A DNA stretch of 64,000 nucleotides, taken from NCBI GenBank assembly GCA_910579295.1, contig CAJTTC010000007.1:18875-82874 (forward strand). The letters are read 5' to 3'. This document shows, one piece after another, positions 34,299 through 41,675 of the stretch (positions are counted from its first letter, which is position 1; each line of letters starts with the position of its first letter). Origin of the DNA: an uncultured Christensenella sp. GTDB lineage: Bacteria; Bacillota_A; Clostridia; Christensenellales; Borkfalkiaceae. The notes beneath the pieces were generated by a model. It ran no database searches, was not told the origin of the DNA, and saw only the letters and a list, made by a program, of their open reading frames with translations. Position numbers and translations under genes: made by a program.

Positions 34299-34463
34299 AT
34301 GTTGGCGGTCGAAACAAGAAATCTTACTAAAAAATACAAAGAAGTCACCGCGCTAAACGGCTGTGATTTGCAGGTGGAGGAGGGCGAGCTGTTCGGCTTG
34401 CTTGGCGTAAACGGCGCGGGCAAGACTACGCTTAAAAAGCGGAAGCCGCAGGCTTCCGCTTAA
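34299..34463 (+). pseudogene. 5' stub of an ABC transporter ATPase gene
   Basis: The frame from the ATG at 34299 (GAGG before it) encodes the first ~45 residues of an ABC-2 type ATPase: LTKKYKEVTALNGCDLQVEEG and GLLGVNGAGKTTL, ending exactly within the Walker A helix. The next codons run into a terminator hairpin and stop at 34463. The other ~180 residues (Q-loop, signature, Walker B) are gone. A deletion has joined the start of this gene to the terminator of the convergent operon. Confidence 0.8.
34437..34461 (-). terminator. Terminator of the epimerase-ferredoxin operon
   Basis: AAGCGGAAGCC and GGCTTCCGCTT pair over 11 bases around GCA. On the minus strand the hairpin is followed by TTT, so it ends the minus-strand operon; on the plus strand it lies inside the ABC stub. 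Confidence 0.75.
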
Positions 34464-34496
34464 ATTTGTTTTATAAATAATAATTTTGATGCTTTC

Positions 34497-35378
34497 TTAT
34501 TTTGCACTGTCGATTTGCGGTTTTGAATTGTTTATGCGCTCTTCGGCTTCCTTAAAGTAGCGGGCGTACGCCTTTTTGCAGTAATTCTCGTGACCGTTCT
34601 TTTCGTTTGGGTCGCCGTCCTCGAAAGAATACTCTCCGTTAACTCTCCAACCGTCGAATAAGCCTATCTTAATGCAGTTGGCGGGGCAGTGGAAGGAACA
34701 GCGCGCGCACATTATGCAATTATTGCCGAAATTGGGCTTGCCGTCCTTCATTTCAATATTGCCGACGGGGCAGTTTCTTGCGCACTTGCCGCAGCTTATG
34801 CAGTCGCCCTTTACCTTGTAAAACAATCCGTTAAAGTGAAATCCGCCGTATTCTATGCGCATAAACCATGCCCACAAGCTGCCTAAAAACAGCTTCTTTT
34901 CGTGCCGTTCAACGCCGTTTAAAACGTCGCGGCAGTCAATGGGAATAAGCTTTTTCGCCGTTTCCCACATAACGTAAGCCATATGGTCGGTGTGACGGAA
35001 AATCATATTGTAAGGCATAACGTACTGATATTCGTTCGTAACCTTTACGCCGCGCTTCTTTAATATGCTTATCAGCTTTAAGGAGGACACGCGGCTCATT
35101 TTAACGGGCTCGCCCGAGGTCTTGAATATGAACGCCCGCGGATTGCTTTGGCTCTTTTCAATCGACTTTGCAAACTGCAACATAAGTTGCGGCGCGTTAA
35201 AGCCGTGAATGGGGTAGCCTATGCCTATCAGGTCGTAGTCCGTAAGCGCGATTTCTTGCTTTAACGGCAGAGCGAACAGCTCGCATTCGTGACCGTTTGC
35301 CTTTAACTCTTCACTGTATTTAAGAGCAACCTTTTTTGTGTTACCCGTTCCCGAAAAATAGAATATTGCCGTTTTCAT
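34497..35378 (-). CDS. EFR1-family flavodoxin/ferredoxin fusion
   Basis: This 293-residue protein joins a flavodoxin-like N-terminal domain (FMN-loop FSGTGNTKKV at about 8-17, GIGYPIHGFNAP) to two [4Fe-4S] clusters near 190-235: CISCGKCARNCPVG and CIMCARCSFHCP. It matches EFR1-type proteins, which carry electrons in anaerobes. It is cytosolic. It is the second gene of a two-gene operon; its ATG shares one base with the stop of the epimerase gene, so the two are translated together. The partner suggests that a redox step on a sugar or sterol-like substrate may be served, but the donor and acceptor are not known. Confidence 0.9.
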   Translation of the reverse strand: MKTAIFYFSGTGNTKKVALKYSEELKANGHECELFALPLKQEIALTDYDLIGIGYPIHGFNAPQLMLQFAKSIEKSQSNPRAFIFKTSGEPVKMSRVSSLKLISILKKRGVKVTNEYQYVMPYNMIFRHTDHMAYVMWETAKKLIPIDCRDVLNGVERHEKKLFLGSLWAWFMRIEYGGFHFNGLFYKVKGDCISCGKCARNCPVGNIEMKDGKPNFGNNCIMCARCSFHCPANCIKIGLFDGWRVNGEYSFEDGDPNEKNGHENYCKKAYARYFKEAEERINNSKPQIDSAK

Positions 35379-36910
35379 TAATCGAGTTTGTCGGCGTGCG
35401 CCTTGAAATCCTTATCGAAATAATACACGACGTCCTCGTCCTTGCCGTGACTGTCATACCATATGCGCGCAAAAATTCTGTCCGTCTTGGAAAGTCTGTC
35501 AAAGTCCCACTTCCAACCCTTATAGAGGGGATTTTCCCAATGCCCTGCGCGTAACACGGTGTACGTATCTGCGGTAAATTTTTCTCCGTCGACCGTCTGC
35601 CAATCAATTTTAGCGTACATATCGCCGTTGAATTTTTCGGGAGTAAGGCACTTACCTCCGTGCGCCGCCGCTACGGCTATCAAATCGTCCGTCGTAATCT
35701 GCTCGTCGGGCTTGTCGATATCGTATCCGTAAGCCTCGATATTCTCCTCGCTCGTCATATGCGGCGGCTCGGGTATCTCGGTGGGCAGCTCTACGTCATT
35801 CCAAGTCAGCTTTTTGCGTTTGTAAAATACGTCCGTTCCGCCGAAATACGCAAGCGCCTTTGCCTCGTCGCCCTCCTTAACCCATTGCGAGGGGGAGTTC
35901 TTGTCCCGAAGCAGTCGCTTGAAAAGCAGGGCGGAAATTACGGGGCGCGGAACAAATTTGCCCATAGTGTAAATTCTGTTTCTGAGCTTCATTTCCTGCC
36001 AGAAGTCGGAGCACGACTGTCCGCGGAAATGGAATAAGTTGTCGAGAACGTCGCTGTCCGTGTACCACATACCGTGGAAGTTGCGGGTTGCGTTGTACCA
36101 GGGCTTGAAGAAGCTCTTAAAGCTTCCGCCTATAATTTTAAAGCCCTCGTCATATGTTCCGTATCCGTACGAACGGCAGTTTGCGCCGCCGCCGATATTG
36201 TACACGCGTTTCCAAAAGGTATGCGGAATGTTGCCGCTCTTAAATTGCTTTAAAATATTGGTCAGCAGAGTGCCGCTGTCACGCACCGACGCCCATTCCA
36301 AAGGCGCGTCGAAGCAGGTGTGGAACATAAGCCCGTCGCGCACGTTATCCTTGAAAATGTTGTAGTGGAGCATCGCAGTCTGTCTTAAAACCGCCCATTT
36401 CTTTACGTTCGATTGAAGCACGGCGTACTCGCCCAAAATCTTTGTTGCGGAGTACAGCTCGAACGGACCTGAAACGAGAGGTTCGCCCACTCTGCCGTAT
36501 TTGTGCGCGCCCGCGCGGTTTCCGTATACGGCAACGGAAGATATGTGCACGAGTACGGGCTGATTTTCTTCAATGCTCTCAATCGCCGCAATCAGCGTTT
36601 TAACGCCGTCAACGTTGCACTCAATCGCGCTTTTAGGGTCGGCGTCCGATTTGGGCGGAATAACTCCGCAGATATTGAAAACAAGGTCGCAACCGTCAAT
36701 CAGCTTTCGGCAAGCCTTTTCGTCGGCAAGACTGCCGTAAATCACTTCGGTTTTAGCCGCGATAGCCTTGTTGGCGCGCAGAATTTTCTTCGCCTTTTTC
36801 TTACTGCGGCAAAGTATTTTTATCTTGTCGGCGACGGAAGGGCAGAAGTTCAAGTTCCATAAAAAGTAACTGCCCATATTTCCCGATACGCCCGTTATTG
36901 CTATATTCAT
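35378..36910 (-). CDS. NAD-dependent epimerase/dehydratase (extended SDR)
   Basis: This 510-residue protein has an N-terminal Rossmann fold with TGVSGNMG (residues 6-13) for NAD(P) and the YxxxK catalytic pair (Tyr153, Lys157), preceded by HISSVAVYG (Ser). That is the extended SDR pattern. After about 300 residues follows a ~200-residue C-terminal extension rich in Trp and charged residues (SPSQWVKEGDEAKALAYF, EPPHMTSEENIEAYGYD) that I do not recognise. The ATG at 36910 has GGAG before it; a longer frame to 36997 would cross the -10 box. Paired with the EFR1 gene. The substrate is unknown. Confidence 0.85.
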   Translation of the reverse strand: MNIAITGVSGNMGSYFLWNLNFCPSVADKIKILCRSKKKAKKILRANKAIAAKTEVIYGSLADEKACRKLIDGCDLVFNICGVIPPKSDADPKSAIECNVDGVKTLIAAIESIEENQPVLVHISSVAVYGNRAGAHKYGRVGEPLVSGPFELYSATKILGEYAVLQSNVKKWAVLRQTAMLHYNIFKDNVRDGLMFHTCFDAPLEWASVRDSGTLLTNILKQFKSGNIPHTFWKRVYNIGGGANCRSYGYGTYDEGFKIIGGSFKSFFKPWYNATRNFHGMWYTDSDVLDNLFHFRGQSCSDFWQEMKLRNRIYTMGKFVPRPVISALLFKRLLRDKNSPSQWVKEGDEAKALAYFGGTDVFYKRKKLTWNDVELPTEIPEPPHMTSEENIEAYGYDIDKPDEQITTDDLIAVAAAHGGKCLTPEKFNGDMYAKIDWQTVDGEKFTADTYTVLRAGHWENPLYKGWKWDFDRLSKTDRIFARIWYDSHGKDEDVVYYFDKDFKAHADKLD

Positions 36911-36956
36911 CTCATATTCTCCTTTGTGTACGGTTGAAATAGACCAATCATATAAG

Positions 36957-36985
36957 ATTATATCATATTCCACAATATAACGCAA
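36957..36985 (-). promoter_or_regulatory. Promoter of the epimerase-ferredoxin operon
   Basis: On the minus strand TTGCGT (36985-36980), 17 bases, then TATAAT (36962-36957), with AGGAGAA further down before the ATG. Nothing further is recognised up to the repeats at 37162 apart from G-rich stretches. Confidence 0.7.
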
Positions 36986-37161
36986 TAGAATTTTCACTTA
37001 ATTATCATAACCGTATCGTAAAGTGGAAAAGGGAAGACGAGGGAAAAATACAAGTTTCTTGAACTCGCATTCGGGAAATGGGGTGAAGAGGGGTTCAAGC
37101 TTCTTGAAGTGAGGCGAGGGTATGGCTACAAGTTAATTAAAGTGGGGGGGTAAGGGTAAAA

Positions 37162-37306
37162 GCGACGCGCTCACGTTTTGCTGATGTTAATTATGGTTTG
37201 CGTGTTAGCAATTAAAGGACTTGGCAGAAGCGACGCGCTTACGTTTTGCTGATGTTGGCTATGGCTTGCGAGTTAGCAAGTAAAGGACTTGGCAGAAGCG
37301 ACACGC
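37162..37306. repeat. Two ~68-bp tandem repeats related to the 70-bp repeats at 6155
   Basis: Units begin at 37162 and 37230, about 67-68 bases each, with a partial third starting at 37297. Each starts with AGCGACGCGC and runs through ACGTTTTGCTGATGTT and TTAGCAA to AAAGGACTTGGCAGA. The end of the unit (AAAGGACTTGGC...GCGACGCGC) matches the end of the 6155 array (AAAGATACTCGGC...GCGACGCGC) at about 21 of 29 bases by eye. On the minus strand the array lies just after yggS, so its AGCG-ACG-CGCT palindromes could help end that long operon. Confidence 0.75.
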
Positions 37307-37307
37307 T

Positions 37308-37985
37308 TCAATTGGATTTGGGATAGACGCGTTTGCCGAAGATTGCCGTTCCGAGGCGAATCATATTACTGCCGCACTCTATGCACAGTTCGTAGTCGCC
37401 GCTCATTCCCATAGACAGATAACTTAAATCGGGGTCGGCGGCTTTAAGCTCGTCATATTTAGCGCGCATAAGCTTTGCAAGACGGGTCAGCTCGTCGATA
37501 TCGTCCACGTCGGGCAACATAGCCATAAGTCCGCGGATTTTTATTGCGGGCATAGCCTTTATTACGGCGTACGCTTCGTCGGCTTCGCTTAGTGCAAATC
37601 CCGATTTGCTTTCCTCGTTGCCAATGTTAATCTGAATTAGCGCTTCGGATACAACGCCCGCCTTTTCTCCGCGTTTGGAAAGCTCCTCTGCAAGGGAGTA
37701 ACGGTCGAGAGAATGATACAGGTCGACCTTGCCCAACAGATACTTAACTTTATTGGTCTGCAAATGCCCTATAAAGTGGCGTACGGGATTGCCCGTAATC
37801 AGGTCGTATTTATCCTTAAATTCCTGTACGTGATTGTCGCCTATATCGCGAATGCCGGCACATACGGCGCGGTTAATGTCCTCGGGCGACTGTAATTTAA
37901 CCGCCGCGACCAAAGTCACCTTTTCGCAAAACGGGTTGGTTTTCGGAATGCTTTCCAACAGTTTGTTTACGTTTTCTTCAATCAT
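37308..37985 (-). CDS. yggS: YggS/PLPBP family PLP-binding protein
   Basis: This 225-residue protein is the conserved pyridoxal phosphate homeostasis protein (YggS/YlmE/PLPBP). The cofactor lysine is Lys30 in LVAAVK; HFIGHLQTNKVKYLL and IQINIGNEESKSGF are family signatures, as is the final SMGMSGDYELCIECGSNMIRLG split into phosphate-binding pieces. It binds PLP but has no known enzyme activity; loss disturbs amino acid pools, including valine and isoleucine metabolism in other bacteria. Its ATG overlaps the leuB stop (ATGA), so it is tied to branched-chain synthesis here. A longer upstream frame running into leuB is an artefact. Confidence 0.93.
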   Translation of the reverse strand: MIEENVNKLLESIPKTNPFCEKVTLVAAVKLQSPEDINRAVCAGIRDIGDNHVQEFKDKYDLITGNPVRHFIGHLQTNKVKYLLGKVDLYHSLDRYSLAEELSKRGEKAGVVSEALIQINIGNEESKSGFALSEADEAYAVIKAMPAIKIRGLMAMLPDVDDIDELTRLAKLMRAKYDELKAADPDLSYLSMGMSGDYELCIECGSNMIRLGTAIFGKRVYPKSN

Positions 37986-39055
37986 ATGCGCTCGGCAATC
38001 AACTCTGCCATTCTGCTCCCCGTAACCCGTTTTGCGCCCTCTTCCATAATGTCGGCAGTGCGCCAGCCATCGTTCAAAACACTCTCGACGGCGCGCTCGA
38101 TAGCCGCGCATTCGTCGGTTAAAGAAAAGCTGTCGCGAAGCATCATAGCCGCCGCAAGTACCGTTGCAATCGGATTGGCTATGTCCTTGCCCGCAATGTC
38201 GGGCGCGCTTCCGTGTATCGGCTCGTACAGCCCGCGCGTGCCGTCGCCCAAAGAGGAGGAGGCGAGCATACCGATAGAGCCCGTCACCTGCGCCGCCTCG
38301 TCGGAGAGTATATCGCCGAAAATATTGGAGGTCAAAACCACGCCGAGGGCGGAGGGGTTCTTTACTATCTGCATAGCCGCGTTGTCGACAAGCATATCCT
38401 CGACGGTTATATCGGGGTAGTTCTTCTCGGCGTACGCGTGCACCGTCCTGCGCCACAGCCTGCTGCTCTCCAAAACGTTCGCCTTATCTATTGATACGAC
38501 CTTTTTGTCGCGCTTTGACGCAAGCTCGCACGCAATACGCGTTATGCGCTCAATCTCCGCAACGCTGTATTTTTCGGTGTCCCAGGCGTATTCTCCGCCG
38601 TCGCCCGTGCCCTTGCCGCGCTCGCCGAAATAAATGCCGCCCGTCAGTTCGCGCACGATTATTATTTCCACGCCGTCTTTGACAAGCTCGTATTTGAGCG
38701 GAGAGGCGTGCGCAAGACTTGCCCAAAGCTTGGCGGGGCGTATATTTGAGTACAGCCCCATAGCCTTACGAATGCCCAAAAGCCCCTTTTCGGGACGGAT
38801 ATCTACGGGAAGACTGTCCCATTTGTAGCCGCCAACCGCGCCCAAAAGCACGCTGTCGCAGGACAGACACGCGGTAACCGTTTCTTCGGGGAGGGGTACG
38901 CCGCATTTATCTATCGCGCAACCGCCTATGAGCTTGTGCGTAAAGTTGAAAGTGTGCCCGTACTTTGCGCCTGTTGCGTTTAAAACCTTTATCGCGCCCG
39001 CGCATATCTCGGGACCTATTCCGTCGCCGTCAAGCACTGTAATATTGTAGTTCAT
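37982..39055 (-). CDS. leuB: 3-isopropylmalate dehydrogenase
   Basis: Oxidises and decarboxylates 3-isopropylmalate with NAD in leucine synthesis. The 357 residues start MNYNITVLDGDGIGPE and contain GLLGIRKAMGLYSNIRPAK (substrate loop, Arg), VRELTGGIYFGERG and the metal Asp cluster around DNAAMQ and NIFGDILSDEAA, with GSAPDIAGKDIANP near the end for NAD. The start chosen has GAGGC before it; the longer frame to 39097 runs into leuD's end. Four-base overlap with yggS. Confidence 0.96.
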   Translation of the reverse strand: MNYNITVLDGDGIGPEICAGAIKVLNATGAKYGHTFNFTHKLIGGCAIDKCGVPLPEETVTACLSCDSVLLGAVGGYKWDSLPVDIRPEKGLLGIRKAMGLYSNIRPAKLWASLAHASPLKYELVKDGVEIIIVRELTGGIYFGERGKGTGDGGEYAWDTEKYSVAEIERITRIACELASKRDKKVVSIDKANVLESSRLWRRTVHAYAEKNYPDITVEDMLVDNAAMQIVKNPSALGVVLTSNIFGDILSDEAAQVTGSIGMLASSSLGDGTRGLYEPIHGSAPDIAGKDIANPIATVLAAAMMLRDSFSLTDECAAIERAVESVLNDGWRTADIMEEGAKRVTGSRMAELIAERI

Positions 39056-39106
39056 TTCAGCCTCTGATTTTAGTAATTTCTGCATTCGTTGCGGCATATT
39101 CGGGGG

Positions 39107-39598
39107 TCAATTACCCTTTTTAGCCAAATGTTTAAGCAATCCGCCGTCGTCTATTATGCCCTGTATAAAGTCGGGAAAGGGCTGAGCCGTAAAGCTTTCT
39201 CCCGTGGTGATATCGTATATCTTTCCCGCGGCAAGGTCGGCTGAAACTTCGTCGCCCGCGTTTATAGCTTTAACCGCCTGCGGACATTCTAAAATGGGCA
39301 ACCCCGTGTTTATCGAATTGCGGTAAAAAATGCGCGCGAAGGAGTTGGCTATCACAAGACTTACGCCCGCCGCTTTTATGGCTACGGGAGCGTGTTCGCG
39401 TGAAGAGCCGCAACCGAAATTGTCGCCTGCAACTATAACGTCGCCCTTGCGCACTTTTTGTACGAACCCGGGGTCTATATCCTCCATACAGTGCGAGGCG
39501 AGAGCGCTCTCACTGCTGTCGTTCAGGTATCTTGCGGGGATTATTACGTCGGTGTCAACGTCGTTTCCGTACTTAAAAACTTTGCCCTTTATCTCCAT
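39107..39598 (-). CDS. leuD: 3-isopropylmalate dehydratase small subunit
   Basis: Forms isopropylmalate isomerase with LeuC. The 163-residue subunit has DVDTDVIIPARYL, GDNFGCGSSREHAPVA (the swivel-domain motif) and NSFARIFYRNSINTGLP, all standard. The ATG at 39598 follows the leuC stop closely, with a GGA-rich stretch (GGAGGATAAATAAAATGG) as ribosome site; the longer frame to 39661 overlaps leuC and is rejected. Confidence 0.96.
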   Translation of the reverse strand: MEIKGKVFKYGNDVDTDVIIPARYLNDSSESALASHCMEDIDPGFVQKVRKGDVIVAGDNFGCGSSREHAPVAIKAAGVSLVIANSFARIFYRNSINTGLPILECPQAVKAINAGDEVSADLAAGKIYDITTGESFTAQPFPDFIQGIIDDGGLLKHLAKKGN

Positions 39599-39599
39599 T

Positions 39600-40862
39600 T
39601 TATTTATCCTCCAAATCGGCTGGCGTGCAAAGTCTGCCCTTAACGGCGCTTGCCGCGGCAACGTAGGGAGAGACTAAATACACCTCGCTCTTCACATGCC
39701 CCATACGCCCTACGAAATTGCGGTTGGTTGTCGAAACGGCTCGCTCACCCTCGGCTAAAATGCCCATATATCCGCCGAGACACGGTCCGCAAGTGGGGGT
39801 GGAGATGATTGCGCCCGCGTCCAAAAATATGTGCGCAAGCCCCTCGTCAATGCACTGCCTGTATACTTCCTGCGTGGCGGGTATGACGATAGCGCGCACG
39901 CCGTCGGCAACCTTGCGCCCCTTTAAAATGCTTGCCGCCGCTCTCATATCGGAAATCCTGCCGTTTGTGCAGCTGCCTATTACAACCTGATCAATTCGTA
40001 TTTCGCCCCATTCCGTCTTAGTGTTTTCGGGCAGGTGGGGGAAGGCTACGGTGGGTTTAAGCGACGGTAAGTCTATTACGTAGGTCTGTTCGTATTCGGC
40101 GTCGGGGTCGGGCTCGTAAGCCTTGACGGGACGCTTGAACCGCCCTTGCATATATGCGAGAGCAACGTCGTCCACGGGAAAAATGCCGTTCTTTGCGCCC
40201 GCCTCGATTGCCATATTGCAGATTGTAAAGCGGTCGTCTATGGACAGATATTTGACGCCGTCGCCGCAAAACTCCATACTCTTATACAGCGCGCCGTCCA
40301 CTCCGATTAAGCCGATTATATGTAAAATTACGTCCTTGCCGCAAACGTAGGGGGCGGGCTTTCCCCTGAGCTCGAACTTTATTGCGGAGGGCACTTTGAA
40401 CCAACACGTCTGCGAGAGCATTCCCGCCGCCATATCGGTAGAGCCCACGCCCGTAGAAAACGCGCCGAGCGCGCCGTATGTGCAGGTGTGACTGTCCGCG
40501 CCTATCACAAGGTCGCCCGCGCCTACCAGACCGAGCTCGGGCAACAGCGCGTGCTCGATGCCCATTCTGCCCACGTCGTAAAAGTTTTCAATGCCCTGTT
40601 CTGTTGCGAACGCGCGGCACGTCTTGCACTGTTCCGCGCTCTTCACGTCCTTGTTGGGCGCAAAGTGGTCCATAACGAGCGCTATTTTGCCTTTATCCTT
40701 TACGCTCGCTGCGCCTGTCTTTTTAAACTCGCGTATCGCCACAGGACCTGTTATGTCGTTGGCAAGCACGAGGTCAAGCTCGGCTTCAATAAGCTGTCCC
40801 GCCGTAACCTCTTTCAGATGCGCGTGAGCCGCAAGTATCTTTTGCGATGCCGTCATTCCCAT
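39600..40862 (-). CDS. leuC: 3-isopropylmalate dehydratase large subunit
   Basis: Large, [4Fe-4S]-bearing subunit of isopropylmalate isomerase. 420 residues, the shorter archaeal/clostridial-type length. Cluster ligands: Cys in VIGSCTNGR and the pair in TPTCGPCLGG; GADSHTCTYGALG and MDHFAPNK are substrate-site segments. AAGGAG lies 10 bases before the ATG at 40862, inside the end of the preceding gene. Starts at 40862 rather than the 40886 extension. Confidence 0.96.
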   Translation of the reverse strand: MGMTASQKILAAHAHLKEVTAGQLIEAELDLVLANDITGPVAIREFKKTGAASVKDKGKIALVMDHFAPNKDVKSAEQCKTCRAFATEQGIENFYDVGRMGIEHALLPELGLVGAGDLVIGADSHTCTYGALGAFSTGVGSTDMAAGMLSQTCWFKVPSAIKFELRGKPAPYVCGKDVILHIIGLIGVDGALYKSMEFCGDGVKYLSIDDRFTICNMAIEAGAKNGIFPVDDVALAYMQGRFKRPVKAYEPDPDAEYEQTYVIDLPSLKPTVAFPHLPENTKTEWGEIRIDQVVIGSCTNGRISDMRAAASILKGRKVADGVRAIVIPATQEVYRQCIDEGLAHIFLDAGAIISTPTCGPCLGGYMGILAEGERAVSTTNRNFVGRMGHVKSEVYLVSPYVAAASAVKGRLCTPADLEDK

Positions 40863-40863
40863 T

Positions 40864-41598
40864 TTATACGTTCTCCTTTCCCTCAACGAAATCGAGCGTT
40901 ATATTGCCTCTGCCCGCGCACGCCGAAAGATTGCCGCTCGCACCGTCGTGCTTGGCGCTCTCTCTGTTGACAATGCCGTCCTGAGCGAGCAAGGTGGTGT
41001 TAAAGGTTTCTTCCTTGCCCGCAAGCGACGCCGTAATGTTGCCCTTGCGTACGTCGAATGCGCAGTCGCGGCAGCTAACGTTAAACATTCCTATGTTGCC
41101 GCGTTTAATTCTGAACTCGGCGCGCTTGGCAAAAGAGCTTTCCACCGCCGCGTTGCCCCTGTCTATGTTTACGAACAGATTTCCCTTGACGGTTGCTCCC
41201 GCTATGCTCGACTGTACGTCGCCGCCCGAAATCTCTACGTCGCCGAACACGCTGTCCGAAAGACTTATAGCGCCGTCCTCCGCGCCGAAGTACAGGTCGC
41301 CGTAAATGCCGTTTACAACGCGCAACGTCACGTGCTTGCCGTTTATGCGGATTGCGGGAACGGTGTGAGTGGGCACCGATATCTTAAACTTTTGCGGGGC
41401 GCGGGTGAATATTGTGCGTTTATCCTGAAAGAGCACAAGCTCGTCCTTGTTGTTGCCGACTCTTATATTCGCCGCGTCGGGATAAGTTACCGTCAATTTA
41501 CCGTCCTGCGCTTCCTCAATGACCACGTCCGCAATCGTCAGAGTGCACTCTATTGTGTTTATATCGTCTTCTATATAATAAAAATTATTTTCTTTCAT
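40864..41598 (-). CDS. DUF4097-type beta-helix-like protein inside the leucine operon
   Basis: This 244-residue cytosolic protein has no signal or membrane helix and is made of short repeated beta strands (GAISLSDSVFGDVEISGGDVQSSIAG, NLFVNIDRGNAAVESSF, AEFRIKRGNIGMFNVS and so on), as in DUF4097 or adhesin-like beta-helix proteins. Its stop lies one base before leuC, so it is translated as part of the leucine operon. No such gene belongs to leucine synthesis in the systems I know. A TATAAT 8 bases before its ATG suggests its own start. Role unknown; a scaffold or sensor for the enzymes is speculation. Confidence 0.6.
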   Translation of the reverse strand: MKENNFYYIEDDINTIECTLTIADVVIEEAQDGKLTVTYPDAANIRVGNNKDELVLFQDKRTIFTRAPQKFKISVPTHTVPAIRINGKHVTLRVVNGIYGDLYFGAEDGAISLSDSVFGDVEISGGDVQSSIAGATVKGNLFVNIDRGNAAVESSFAKRAEFRIKRGNIGMFNVSCRDCAFDVRKGNITASLAGKEETFNTTLLAQDGIVNRESAKHDGASGNLSACAGRGNITLDFVEGKENV

Positions 41599-41606
41599 TG
41601 GTATTA

Positions 41607-41612
41607 ATTATA
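41607..41612 (-). promoter_or_regulatory. Possible -10 box before the DUF4097-type gene
   Basis: TATAAT on the minus strand lies 8 bases before the ATG of the 40864-41598 gene, near the 7-base rule seen at other genes. No good -35. It would separate leuCDB-yggS from ilvBND transcription. Confidence 0.35.
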
Positions 41613-41675
41613 TGTCGATTTTAATTTTCAATGCGGATTGAACTGCGCGTTTTCGCAACGCCCGCCGTTTTTATA

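Noticed and set aside
37986..38456. N-terminal extension of yggS
   Set aside because: The extra part is an out-of-frame read of leuB; yggS starts at the overlap at 37985.
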